A stretch of 60,157 nt of DNA, from assembly GCA_017305135.1 (NCBI GenBank), contig JAFKNA010000022.1, positions 1 through 60,157 of the forward strand. Direction: 5' to 3'. The position numbers were made by a program, and so were the translations under genes. Origin of the DNA: Lysobacterales bacterium. GTDB lineage: Bacteria > Pseudomonadota > Gammaproteobacteria > Xanthomonadales > Rhodanobacteraceae. Of the stretch, positions 25,435 to 34,633 are shown in pieces; within the stretch, counting starts at the first letter, position 1; the number at the start of each line of letters is the position of its first letter. The notes below the pieces were generated by a model. That model did no database searches. It saw only the letters and a program-made list of their open reading frames with translations, and had not been told where the DNA came from.

Positions 25435-25497
25435 GTCATTCCCGCGAAGGCGGGAATCCAGGGGCTTCAATGGATGCCCGCCTGCGCGGGCATGACG
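25435..25497. repeat. CCCGCG-type REP pair between glyQ and glyS
   Basis: 25435-25460 has core TTCCCGCGAAGGCGGGAATC; 25471-25497 has core GATGCCCGCCTGCGCGGGCAT. Two small palindromes lie inside the glyQ-glyS operon, in the intergenic mRNA. Same family as 36473-36643. Confidence 0.7.
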
Positions 25498-25519
25498 TCG
25501 TCTCTGGAATGGGAACCCT

Positions 25520-26425
<906 letters not shown>

Positions 26426-26473
26426 GCTCCCGCTCACGGTATCGAAGGAAAAGCAGGCTAGTATAACGACGAT

Positions 26474-28312
26474 ATGGAGCCCGGACCTTCCAGCATGCCC
26501 GGCGCGGGCGGCGCGCCGCCCGGCGCGGCCGCCACGGCGGCGCTGGGGCAATACCAGCGCCTGGACCTCGACCAGACGCTGGCGGCGCTGGTCGCCGACG
26601 GCGTGCTGGCCGAGGCCGATGCGCGGCGTGTGCGCGCCGACGTGCGCACCACCCGCGGGCGCACCGAGCTGCATCCGCTGGTGCTGGTGGCGAACCTGCG
26701 CCTGGCCGACCTCCGCCATCCGGACAAGCCGCTGAGCCTGGAGGTGCTGACGCAGTGGCTGGCGCAGCGCGCGGGCCTGCCCTACCTCAAGATCGACCCG
26801 ATGAAGGTGGACGTGGGCGCGGTCACCCAGGTGGTGAGCCATGCCTACGCGCAGCGCTACCGCATCCTGCCGGTGGCGGTCAGCGAACTGCAGGTGGTGT
26901 TCGCCACCCCCGAACCCTTCGACACGCGCTGGCTGGCCGACCTTGGCCATATCCTGCGCCGCGACATCCAGCGCGTGGTGGCGAGCCCGGTCGACGTCAA
27001 CCGCTACCTGGCCGAATGGTGGAGCGTGCAGCGCTCCATCCAGCGCGCGCGCGACGCCAAGCACGATCTCTCCGACGGCCGCGCCATCCTCAACTTCGAG
27101 CAGCTGGTCGAGCTCGGCAAGACCGGCGAGGTCGGCGCCGACGACCGCCACGTGGTGCACATCGTCGACTGGCTGCTGCAGTACGCCTTCGAGCAGCGCG
27201 CCTCGGACATCCACCTGGAGCCGCGCCGCGACACCAGCAACATCCGCTTCCGCATCGATGGCGTGATGCACAAGGTGTTCGAGCTGCCGACGCCGGTGAT
27301 GACCGCCGTCACCAGCCGCATCAAGATCCTCGGCCGCATGGACGTGGCCGAGAAGCGCCGCCCGCAGGACGGGCGCATCAAGACCCGCTCGGCCGGCGGG
27401 CGCGAGGTGGAGCTGCGCCTGTCCTCGATGCCGACCGCCTTCGGCGAGAAGATGGTCATGCGCATCTTCGACCCGGACATCGTGGTGAAGGAATTCCGCC
27501 AGCTCGGCTTCTCGCCCGCCGAGGAGGCCACCTGGCGCAGCTTCGTCGAGCGCCCGCACGGCATCGTGCTGGTGACCGGGCCGACCGGATCGGGCAAGAC
27601 CACCACGCTCTATTCCACGCTGAAGGTGCTGGCCACGCCCGACATCAACGTGTGCACGGTCGAGGACCCGATCGAGATGGTCTCGCCCGAGTTCAACCAG
27701 ATGCAGGTGCACAACGCCATCGACCTCGACTTCGCGGCCGGCGTGCGCACGCTGATGCGGCAGGATCCGGACATCGTCATGGTCGGCGAGATCCGCGACC
27801 TCGAGACCGCGCAGATGGCCGTGCAGGCCTCGCTGACCGGGCACCTGGTGCTGTCGACCCTGCACACCAACGACGCGCCGAGCGCGCTGACCCGCCTGCT
27901 GGATCTTGGCGTGCCGCATTACCTCCTGCAGTCCACGCTGGCCGGCATCGTCGCGCAGCGCCTGGTGCGCACGCTGTGCCCGCACTGCAAGAGCGAAGTG
28001 CCGCTCGACGTGCAGGCCTGGGCGGCGCTGACCCATCGCTGGCCGCTGGCGCCGCCGAATCCGTACTATGGGCCGAAGGGCTGCCTGGAATGCCGCAAGA
28101 CGGGGTTCCTCGGCCGCACCGGCATCTACGAGATGCTGCGCGTCACGCCGGCGATCCGCGCCCTGATCCAGCCGGACATGGACCTCGCCCGTGTCACCGA
28201 AACCGCCCACAACGAAGGCATGCAGCCGCTGCGGGCTTCGGCCGCGGCGCAGGTGGCACGCGGCCTCACCACCATCCAGGAAGTGCTGAATGTCCTCCCG
28301 CCCACCCTCTGA
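26474..28312 (+). CDS. GspE/PilB-type secretion or pilus-assembly ATPase (orphan)
   Basis: 612 residues. Order: N-terminal GSPII_E_N-like domain (about 40-200), then the ATPase: '[28 protein letters not shown]', Walker [11 protein letters not shown] near residue 370, Asp box, Walker B in '[20 protein letters not shown]', His box '[15 protein letters not shown]', and a tetracysteine zinc site (CPHC ... CLEC). These power type II secretion, type IV pilus extension or DNA uptake. No other T2SS or pilus gene is in the window, so which machine it drives is open. The start is hydrophobicity-neutral and proline/alanine-rich. Confidence 0.85.
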   Translation: MEPGPSSMPGAGGAPPGAAATAALGQYQRLDLDQTLAALVADGVLAEADARRVRADVRTTRGRTELHPLVLVANLRLADLRHPDKPLSLEVLTQWLAQRAGLPYLKIDPMKVDVGAVTQVVSHAYAQRYRILPVAVSELQVVFATPEPFDTRWLADLGHILRRDIQRVVASPVDVNRYLAEWWSVQRSIQRARDAKHDLSDGRAILNFEQLVELGKTGEVGADDRHVVHIVDWLLQYAFEQRASDIHLEPRRDTSNIRFRIDGVMHKVFELPTPVMTAVTSRIKILGRMDVAEKRRPQDGRIKTRSAGGREVELRLSSMPTAFGEKMVMRIFDPDIVVKEFRQLGFSPAEEATWRSFVERPHGIVLVTGPTGSGKTTTLYSTLKVLATPDINVCTVEDPIEMVSPEFNQMQVHNAIDLDFAAGVRTLMRQDPDIVMVGEIRDLETAQMAVQASLTGHLVLSTLHTNDAPSALTRLLDLGVPHYLLQSTLAGIVAQRLVRTLCPHCKSEVPLDVQAWAALTHRWPLAPPNPYYGPKGCLECRKTGFLGRTGIYEMLRVTPAIRALIQPDMDLARVTETAHNEGMQPLRASAAAQVARGLTTIQEVLNVLPPTL

Positions 28313-29027
28313 TTCCGCGCGCCCGATGCTGGTGATCCAGACCGGCAACACCCTGCCGGTGCTGCGCGGCCGCCATGGCGACTTCCCCGACTGGATCCGC
28401 CACGGCCTTGGCCTGCGCCGCGACGAGGTCGAGGTGGTGCGCGTCCACGAGGGTGGCACGCTGCCGGATCCCCGCACCGTGGCCGGCGCGCTGGTGACGG
28501 GATCGGGTGCCATGGTCACCGAGCGCCTCGACTGGAGCGAGGCCACCGCGGCCTGGCTGCGCGATGCGGTCGCCGCCGGGCTGCCGCTGCTCGGCATCTG
28601 CTATGGCCACCAGCTCCTCGCGCATGCGCTCGGCGGGCGCGTGGCCGACCATCCCGATGGCCGCGAGGTCGGCACCATCGAGGTCGAACGCCTGGCCGCG
28701 GCCGACGGCGATGCGCTGTTCGATGCCGCCCCGGCGCGCTTCCGCGCCCATGCCACCCACGAGCAGAGCGTGCTGGAACTCCCGCCCGGCGCGGTCGCGC
28801 TGGCCTCTTCGGCCCATGACGGCAACCAGGCCGTGCGCTTCGCGCCGCTCGCCTGGGGCGTGCAGTTCCACCCCGAATTCAGCGCCGGCGTGATGCGCGC
28901 CTACATCCAGCGGCCGTCGAAGGTGAATTGCACCCGCTCGTGCTGCGCGATCCGGGAGGCCCGGCCGGCACCGTTCGGGCGCAGGCTGCTGAAGCGCTTC
29001 CGCGCCATCGCCTACACGGGTCGGTGA
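28290..29027 (+). CDS. Class I glutamine amidotransferase-domain protein
   Basis: 245 residues. Triad: nucleophile C104 in '[12 protein letters not shown]', H194 and E196 in '[11 protein letters not shown]'. Resembles GMP-synthase-like GATase1 proteins (E. coli YfeJ type), which hydrolyse glutamine for an unknown acceptor. AGGAAG lies 7 nt before ATG 28290, so the gene overlaps the preceding ATPase gene by 23 bases; ATG 28326 is an alternative. C-terminal 'INPxx' region is replaced by '[19 protein letters not shown]', slightly unusual. Confidence 0.8.
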   Translation: MSSRPPSDSARPMLVIQTGNTLPVLRGRHGDFPDWIRHGLGLRRDEVEVVRVHEGGTLPDPRTVAGALVTGSGAMVTERLDWSEATAAWLRDAVAAGLPLLGICYGHQLLAHALGGRVADHPDGREVGTIEVERLAAADGDALFDAAPARFRAHATHEQSVLELPPGAVALASSAHDGNQAVRFAPLAWGVQFHPEFSAGVMRAYIQRPSKVNCTRSCCAIREARPAPFGRRLLKRFRAIAYTGR

Positions 29028-29028
29028 A

Positions 29029-29244
29029 TCAGGTCTGTGGGCGCTGCCGCGCACTGCGGCGGATCGCCGCCAGCGGATCGCCGAGCTTGAGACCCGACAG
29101 GTACTGGGTGATCGCCTCATTGGTGACGTCGTAGAGCGGCCGTCCCATCACCGCCGCCGCCGCCTTGAGGCTGTCGCGCACCTGGCGTGAAACGCGCAGG
29201 CTCGCATCGCGCCCGCTGTCGTGGCCATCGATCTTGTTGGACAT
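29029..29244 (-). CDS. Small ribbon-helix-helix-like protein
   Basis: 71 residues: MSNKIDGHDSGRDASLRVSR then 'QVRDSLKAAAAVMGRPLYDVTNEAITQYLSGLKLGDPLAAI'. A short beta strand ('ASLRVS') followed by two helices fits a MetJ/Arc-type RHH fold of a DNA-binding dimer or an antitoxin without visible toxin. The Shine-Dalgarno is weak. Its upstream region carries a perfect CRP/Clp-type site and a second palindrome, so it looks regulated. Ends two bases from the converging amidotransferase gene. Confidence 0.62.
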   Translation of the reverse strand: MSNKIDGHDSGRDASLRVSRQVRDSLKAAAAVMGRPLYDVTNEAITQYLSGLKLGDPLAAIRRSARQRPQT

Positions 29245-29301
29245 GGTGGTTGCTTGCCCGTTACGGCTCGCGCGTATTTCGAGCCCCGCGCAAAGTGTAA
29301 C

Positions 29302-29317
29302 TGTGACGTAGATCACA
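29302..29317. promoter_or_regulatory. CRP/Clp-type binding site
   Basis: TGTGA-CGTAGA-TCACA is a perfect match to the CRP consensus core; in Xanthomonadales the homologue Clp uses the same sequence. It lies 58 bases upstream of the RHH-like gene. Confidence 0.65.
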
Positions 29318-29344
29318 CTGGGAAACCAGCGACAGGTTCCGCTT

Positions 29345-29359
29345 GTGACATTTTGTCAC
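29345..29359. promoter_or_regulatory. GTGACA-TTT-TGTCAC palindrome
   Basis: Perfect 6-bp dyad with a 3-base centre, 27 bases beyond the CRP-type site and upstream of the RHH-like gene. It may bind the RHH protein itself or a second CRP-family regulator. The AT-rich core stands out in this GC-rich region. Confidence 0.45.
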
Positions 29360-29391
29360 TGCCGCGGGCCCGCGCCGGCGGGCCGGATCCG

Positions 29392-30159
29392 TCAGTTCCC
29401 GCCGGCAGGCGTGGCTTCCGGCTGGCCGCGGACCAGCGCGCGTGCGCCGAGGATGCCAAGCTCGTAGAGCAGGCACATGGGCACCGCCAGCATGATCTGC
29501 GACAGCACGTCCGGCGGCGTCAGCACCGCGGCAATGACGAAGGCGCCGACGATCGCATAGCGGCGGCTGCCGGCGAGTTGCGCAGGAGTCAGCGCGCCGA
29601 CGGCGACCAGGATCACCAGCACCACAGGCACCTCGAAACACAGGCCGAAGGCGAGGAACAGGCCCAGCGCGAAACCGAGGTACTGGCTGATGTCCGGCAT
29701 CACCGCCACGCCGGCCGGGGCGATGTGGGTCATGAAGGTGAACACCGCCGGCAGCACGAAGAAATACGCGAACGCGCAGCCGACGTAGAAAAGGAGCACC
29801 GAGGACACCAGGATCGGCACCGCAAGGCGCCGCTCGTTGCGGTACAGGCCAGGCGCGACGAAGGCCCAGAGCTGGTACAGCACCACCGGGATGGCGATGA
29901 ACAGGGCCACGAAGAAGGCCAGCTTCAGCGGCGCCAGGAAGGGCGAGGCGACTTCGGTCGCGATCATGGTGCCGCCCTGCGGCAGGCGCTCGATCAGCGG
30001 CAGCGCCAGCCAGCCGTAGAGGCGGTTGGCGAAGGGCAGCAGGGCCACCAGCACCACCAGCACCGCCGCGACCGCCTTCAGCAGGCGCGAGCGGAGCTCG
30101 ACCAGGTGCGAGATGAAGGACTGCTCGCCCTCCTCGCCCGGCAGCTCAGGGGTGCTCAT
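29392..30159 (-). CDS. tatC: Sec-independent translocase subunit TatC
   Basis: 255 residues (E. coli 258), six membrane helices. Receptor for twin-arginine signal peptides. Signature 'FISHLVELRSRLLKAV' near residue 12, periplasmic 'LPQGGTMIATEVASPFLAPLKLAFFVAL', 'YQLWAFVAPGLYRNERR', 'FEVPVVLVIL' and 'ALTPAQLAGSRRYAIV'. The start ATG 30159 lies within tatB (14-base overlap). Last gene of tatABC. Confidence 0.96.
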   Translation of the reverse strand: MSTPELPGEEGEQSFISHLVELRSRLLKAVAAVLVVLVALLPFANRLYGWLALPLIERLPQGGTMIATEVASPFLAPLKLAFFVALFIAIPVVLYQLWAFVAPGLYRNERRLAVPILVSSVLLFYVGCAFAYFFVLPAVFTFMTHIAPAGVAVMPDISQYLGFALGLFLAFGLCFEVPVVLVILVAVGALTPAQLAGSRRYAIVGAFVIAAVLTPPDVLSQIMLAVPMCLLYELGILGARALVRGQPEATPAGGN

Positions 30160-30472
30160 CGCTGTCCTGCCCGGCTTGGGGTCGATCGGATGGCGCCGCT
30201 GGCGCCTCCGATGCAACGGAACCGGCATCGCGGGCCACCGCCTCCACCTCGGCACGGATGTCGGCCGCGCGGCGGACCTCGCGCATGGAGGCCTTCAGAT
30301 CCTCGGCGGCCAGTTCGCGCTCGATCTCGCCGCGCACGTTCTGCCAGCTGGCGCGGGCACGGCGCAGCAGCGCGCCGGCGGTGCGTGCCGCCTTCGGCAG
30401 CCGTTCGGGGCCGAGCACCAGCAGCGCGACCACCGCGATCAGCGCGATCTCACTGAAGCCGATGTCGAACAT
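30146..30472 (-). CDS. tatB: Sec-independent translocase subunit TatB
   Basis: 108 residues (E. coli 171, so short). 'MFDIGFSEIALIAVVALLVL' and 'GPERLPKAARTAG' are the conserved TatB N-terminal helix and hinge, with the Glu in the membrane segment that distinguishes TatB. An amphipathic helix and acidic, alanine/proline-rich tail follow. Overlaps tatC by 14 bases and follows tatA by 40. Confidence 0.94.
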   Translation of the reverse strand: MFDIGFSEIALIAVVALLVLGPERLPKAARTAGALLRRARASWQNVRGEIERELAAEDLKASMREVRRAADIRAEVEAVARDAGSVASEAPAAPSDRPQAGQDSDEHP

Positions 30473-30512
30473 GACGGATCCCGCGGCGCGGCCGCCGGCG
30501 GCGCATCGCCGC

Positions 30513-30752
30513 TCAGTCGCGGCGCTCCGGATCGGGCCGGGCCGGCTGCTCCGCCGTCGCTCCCGGCGCGGCGGGCGGCGGATCCGCCTTGAGCTGCACC
30601 GGATCGGACGCATCGCCGTCCTGCATGCCCTTGCGGAAGCTCTTGATGGCGGCGCCCACGTCCTCGCCGATGTTGCGCAGGCGCTTGGTGCCGAACACCA
30701 GCGCCACGATCACCAGCACGATGAGCCAATGCCAGATGCTCAAACCACCCAT
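30513..30752 (-). CDS. tatA: Sec-independent translocase subunit TatA
   Basis: 79 residues (E. coli 89). '[20 protein letters not shown]' then '[23 protein letters not shown]' are the canonical TatA transmembrane helix, F-G hinge and amphipathic helix that line the pore. GAGG lies upstream of the ATG. First gene of tatABC. Confidence 0.95.
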   Translation of the reverse strand: MGGLSIWHWLIVLVIVALVFGTKRLRNIGEDVGAAIKSFRKGMQDGDASDPVQLKADPPPAAPGATAEQPARPDPERRD

Positions 30753-30820
30753 TTCACCAACCTCTGAGCGGGCTGCGCGCCCACCTCATTCGATGCGACC
30801 CGCGAGGATAGCAGGATCGC

Positions 30821-31507
30821 CTAGCGCGCAGTGTACTCCTCGAGCCGGTCGCGGAAGTCCACCACCGCGTTCGGCACCTGGGTCACGCCACCTTCGAAGA
30901 TGCGGCGCGGCGTCACGCCCTGGCCGTAGACGGCCTGGTTGGCATCGTTGTCGATCCGGATCGCCGTGCCGTCCAGCGCGGCACCGGCGAACAGGCCGCG
31001 GGCGCGCGAATAGGAATAGATCTCCGCCTTGAGCTGGGCGTCGGTGGCCGCCTGCGCGGAGCGCCCGACCGGCCCGGCGGCCGCCGACGCATCGGCGCCC
31101 AGCGTGAACTTGCCGTGCACGATCGAATCGACGCCGCGACGGGTGCGGAACACCAGGATCACGTCGGTCGAGGACACGCCCGCCTGGAAGCCGATGCTGC
31201 CGCCGGTCAGGCTGATGAAGCTCGGGTTGGACCAGGCGCCATCCGTCTTCACCGAAATGAGCCCGGTGCCGTGGCGGCCGCCGAAGATGAAGCCGGCCTT
31301 GATCACGTCCGGCACCACGGCGACGGCTTCGGCGTTCTCGAGCAGGTCGCGCGGGATCGACTGGTCGGGCGCCTGCATGACCTCGTTCAGCACCCGCACG
31401 GCGTTCTCCGCCAGCTTGTTCTGCTTTTCGCCGGCGCTCGCGGAGGCCGCGAGGCCCAGGGCCAGGAGGGCCAACATTGGAATGGACAGCAGGTTCATGC
31501 GTGGCAT
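30821..31507 (-). CDS. SYLF-domain (Ysc84-like) lipid-binding protein
   Basis: 228 residues with a signal peptide ending ASASAG. SYLF domain features: 'AEAVAVVPDVIKAGFIFGGRHGTGLISV', 'GAWSNPSFISLTGGSIGFQAGVSSTDVILVF', 'SYSRARGLFAGAALDGTAI'. SYLF domains bind phosphoinositide-like lipids in eukaryotes; bacterial secreted versions are uncharacterised. Start 31507 or the ATG three codons later. The gene stands between tatA and the IPTL-tail gene. Confidence 0.82.
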   Translation of the reverse strand: MPRMNLLSIPMLALLALGLAASASAGEKQNKLAENAVRVLNEVMQAPDQSIPRDLLENAEAVAVVPDVIKAGFIFGGRHGTGLISVKTDGAWSNPSFISLTGGSIGFQAGVSSTDVILVFRTRRGVDSIVHGKFTLGADASAAAGPVGRSAQAATDAQLKAEIYSYSRARGLFAGAALDGTAIRIDNDANQAVYGQGVTPRRIFEGGVTQVPNAVVDFRDRLEEYTAR

Positions 31508-31605
31508 GAGCGGATGCGACTCCTCGGAAAGACGGCTCACGTTAGCAGGTGCTGCTGAGCCTGGTCGAAACAGACACGCGCCGCCCGCCACATGCCCAGA
31601 GGGCA

Positions 31606-32559
31606 TCAGGCGCGGCGCGCCCGCACCGCCCGTGCCTGGGCGAGGAACGCCGCCCCCGCCAGCAACGACGCGAGCGCGACGAGGGCCAGCGGCGAATCGA
31701 CCGGTACCGGCACGAGATCGGCGACGGCACCGGGGCCGCTGCATTCCGGCGGGCCGAGGGTGAAGCCGCGCATGCCGATCTCGCGCAGCGATTCGGGACC
31801 GACGAGCGGCCCGACGATGGTCAGCAGGCCGGTTTTCGGGTCGATCCGGGCGAGGTCGTTCCAGGTCGCGGGTGCCTGCTCGTCGTCCGGCGGCGGCACG
31901 TAGTTCACCACCGCCCAGAGCACGCCCTCGCTGTCGAAGGCCATGGAAATGGAGTTGACCCAGCGCGTCAGTGCCGGTCCGAGCGGGCCGACCGGCGTCG
32001 CCGCACCGGTCGCCGCATCGATGCGGTAGAAGCGATTGTCGCCCTTTCCCCCCGCGCCGTAGAGGACGCCATTGCGCTCGACCACGCCGGTGATCAGGTG
32101 GCCGGTGTCGCCGACCAGCGCGGTCGCGCCCGTCGCGCGGTCGACGCGCCAGAGCCGGTCGACCGCCGCCGACGCCAGCCACAGCACGTCCGTCTGGCAC
32201 GATGCGGCCATGCTGAGGTCGAGCGCGTCGTATTGGCCACTGCCCTGGCCGGCAAGTCCGAAGTCGCCGACCGGGGTGGCGCTGCCGGTGGCGGGGTCGA
32301 CGCGCAGGAGCAGCTTGAGGTCCTTGCCGGCGGTGACGGCATAGAGCGTGCCATCCGCGGCGGTGGTGAGGCCGCTGAGGTTGCCCAGCAGGCGGCCGCC
32401 GATGCGGCCGGCGGAGCCGATTTCGTCCGCCCGCGCCTGGTCGACGTCGACATGGTAGAGGGTGTCGAAGGCGAGGCCATAGCCGCCCGTCGCAGCCGCC
32501 GCTACGGCTGCGGACGCGACGAGCATCCCTGCCGCGATGATGCAGAGCAATGGGCGCAT
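31606..32559 (-). CDS. Exported repeat protein with an IPTL-CTERM-like sorting tail
   Basis: 317 residues with an N-terminal signal peptide. The body contains repeated 30-50-residue blades such as 'LLRVDPATGSATPVGDFG', 'LWRVDRATGATALVGDTG', 'FYRIDAATGAATPVGPLG' and 'LARIDPKTGLLTIVGPL', indicating a beta-propeller. The C-terminus is a short motif (VPVDSP), one hydrophobic helix and a basic tail (RAVRARRA). This tripartite form resembles IPTL-CTERM sorting signals handled by XrtH-type exosortases. No exosortase gene is in the window. Function unknown. Confidence 0.68.
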   Translation of the reverse strand: MRPLLCIIAAGMLVASAAVAAAATGGYGLAFDTLYHVDVDQARADEIGSAGRIGGRLLGNLSGLTTAADGTLYAVTAGKDLKLLLRVDPATGSATPVGDFGLAGQGSGQYDALDLSMAASCQTDVLWLASAAVDRLWRVDRATGATALVGDTGHLITGVVERNGVLYGAGGKGDNRFYRIDAATGAATPVGPLGPALTRWVNSISMAFDSEGVLWAVVNYVPPPDDEQAPATWNDLARIDPKTGLLTIVGPLVGPESLREIGMRGFTLGPPECSGPGAVADLVPVPVDSPLALVALASLLAGAAFLAQARAVRARRA

Positions 32560-32688
32560 GGCAGCATGTTATTGTTGTGGGCGAACCGTCTGCCTCGCGG
32601 TGTTTCCCGCGATGGCAGCGGCAGTCTAGATCAATGTCGCGCGAAGCGCACTCCGCCACGCGCCCGCCTTCCCGGATTCCCTCCCCCG

Positions 32689-33804
32689 ATGCCGCGCTAC
32701 TTCGGAGTCTCCCACCATCGCCACGAGGCGGTGCCCCCGGCGGCGGTGCTGCTGGTCAACCTCGGCACGCCGGATGCGCCGACACCGCGCGCGCTGCGCC
32801 GCTACCTCCGCGAGTTCCTGGCCGACCGGCGCATCGTGGAGATGCCGCGCTGGCTGTGGCGGCCGATCCTCCACGGCATCATCCTGCGCGTGCGCCCGGC
32901 GCGCTCGGCGGCCCTCTACCAGCGCATCTGGACCGCCGAGGGCTCGCCGCTCGCCACCGGCATGGCGGCGTTGGCGGGGCGCCTGCAGGTGGCGCTCGCC
33001 GGGCAGCGGCCGGGGCCGATCGTGGTGCGCCACGCGATGCGCTACGGCCAGCCCGGCATCGCTCCGGTCATGCGCGAGCTCGCCGCCAGCGGCGCGCGGC
33101 GCCTGCTGGTACTGCCATTGTTCCCGCAGTATTCGGGTACCACGACGGGCTCGGCGCTGGACGCCGCCGGCGCGGAACTCGCGCGCTGGCGGCGCGTTCC
33201 CGATTTTCGCTTCGTCGCCGACTACCACGCGGAACCCCGCTACATCGAGGCGCTGGCGCGCAGCGTCGAGGCGCACTGGCAGCGCCATGGCCGGGCCGAG
33301 CGGCTGCTGCTGTCCTACCACGGGATTCCCGAGCGCTACTTCAAGGCCGGCGATCCCTACTTCTGCCAATGCCACGGCACCGCGCGGCGGCTGCGGGAGC
33401 GGCTCGGCCTCGCCGAGGAGCAGGTCATCGTCGCCTTCCAGTCGCGCTTCGGCCGTGCCGCCTGGCTGAAGCCCTACACCGAGGCCACGCTCGCCGGCCT
33501 GCCCGACGAAGGCGTCAGGCACGTGCAGGTGCTGTGCCCGGGCTTCGCCGTCGATTGCCTGGAGACGCTGGAGGAAATCGCGATCCGCAACCACGCGCGT
33601 TTCCTGCACGCGGGCGGCGAGCGGCTGGAGTACATCCCGGCACTGAACGCGGGCGACGACCATGTCGCCATGCTGGCCGACCTCGTGCTGCGCCAGGCGC
33701 AGGGCTGGCCGGAGTTCGATCCGGCCTGGAGCGCGCACCGCGCCACCGCCCAGCAGAACGCCGTGCAGGCCCGCCACGAACACCTGCGCGATGCCCGCCG
33801 CTGA
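32689..33804 (+). CDS. hemH: Ferrochelatase
   Basis: 371 residues (E. coli 320; extra length is mainly at the N-terminus and in a linker). Inserts Fe2+ into protoporphyrin IX, the last step of heme synthesis. 'AAVLLVNLGTPDAPTPRALRRYL', 'LPLFPQYSGTTTGSALD', the metal-ligand histidine in 'LLLSYHGIPERYF', 'YFCQCHGTARRL', 'VAFQSRFGRAAWLKPYTEATL' and 'CPGFAVDCLETLEEI' are diagnostic. ATG 32689 is set by homology; no Shine-Dalgarno is evident. Overlaps the next gene by 14 bases. Confidence 0.95.
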   Translation: MPRYFGVSHHRHEAVPPAAVLLVNLGTPDAPTPRALRRYLREFLADRRIVEMPRWLWRPILHGIILRVRPARSAALYQRIWTAEGSPLATGMAALAGRLQVALAGQRPGPIVVRHAMRYGQPGIAPVMRELAASGARRLLVLPLFPQYSGTTTGSALDAAGAELARWRRVPDFRFVADYHAEPRYIEALARSVEAHWQRHGRAERLLLSYHGIPERYFKAGDPYFCQCHGTARRLRERLGLAEEQVIVAFQSRFGRAAWLKPYTEATLAGLPDEGVRHVQVLCPGFAVDCLETLEEIAIRNHARFLHAGGERLEYIPALNAGDDHVAMLADLVLRQAQGWPEFDPAWSAHRATAQQNAVQARHEHLRDARR

Positions 33805-34633
33805 GGAGATCACGCTCGCCGACTCCGGGCTGGCGGCCCGGTGCTGGGGCGATCCCGCCGGCCCGCCACTGCTCGCCCTGCACGGCTGGCTGGACAACGC
33901 CGGCAGCTTCGACGCGCTGGCGCCGCTGCTCGCGCGGCAATGGTACGTGGTGGCGCTCGACCTGCGCGGCCACGGCCGCTCCGCGCACCTGCCGCCCGGC
34001 GCGTGGTACCACTACGTGGATGCCTTCGACGATCTCGCCGCCGCCTTCGCGTGTTTCGGCTGGAAGCGCGCGGCCCTGCTCGGCCATTCCCTCGGAGCGA
34101 CGCTGGCGAGCCTCTACGCGGGGTTGTATCCGGAGCGGGTGTCGCGCCTGCTGCTGGTCGAGGGCCTCGGCCCGCTCAGCGGCGTGCCGGAAGATGCCCT
34201 GCAGCGCCTGCGCGGCGGTCTCGACCAGCGTGCCGCGTTCGCCTCGCGGCGGCCACTGCGCGTGTTCGACTCACCGGAGCAGGCGGTGCAGGCGCGCATG
34301 AAGGCGGGTGGCCTTTCGGCGGCGGCGGCCAGCGCCATCGTTTCCCGTGGCATCGAGGCGGTGGAAGGCGGCTGGACCTGGTCGAGCGATCCGCGCCTGA
34401 CCCTGGCGAGCCCGATCCGCTTCACCGAGCCCGAAGTGCTGGCGATGCTGGCTGGCATCCGCGCGCCCACCCGCCTGGTACTGGCGGAACCGGCCACACC
34501 TTACCTCCCCGCCGAGGTGATGGAGCGGCGCGCCGCCCAGGTGCGCGGCATTCGCGTGGCGCGGCTCGCCGGCCATCACCACCTGCACCTGGAGCAGGCG
34601 GGGGACGTTGCGGCGGCGCTCGGCGGCGCCTAG
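33791..34633 (+). CDS. Alpha/beta-hydrolase
   Basis: 280 residues. 'LLALHGWLDNAGSFDALAPLL' (oxyanion HGW), 'VVALDLRGHGRS', nucleophile elbow GHSLGA, and catalytic His in 'LAGHHHLHLEQ' define a cytosolic hydrolase of the MhpC/serine-hydrolase-like type ('HGWLDNAxSF' is typical of SERHL-like proteins). Substrate unknown. The start overlaps the hemH end, implying coupling. Its stop overlaps the convergent YgjP-type gene by four bases. Confidence 0.82.
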   Translation: MPAAEEITLADSGLAARCWGDPAGPPLLALHGWLDNAGSFDALAPLLARQWYVVALDLRGHGRSAHLPPGAWYHYVDAFDDLAAAFACFGWKRAALLGHSLGATLASLYAGLYPERVSRLLLVEGLGPLSGVPEDALQRLRGGLDQRAAFASRRPLRVFDSPEQAVQARMKAGGLSAAAASAIVSRGIEAVEGGWTWSSDPRLTLASPIRFTEPEVLAMLAGIRAPTRLVLAEPATPYLPAEVMERRAAQVRGIRVARLAGHHHLHLEQAGDVAAALGGA

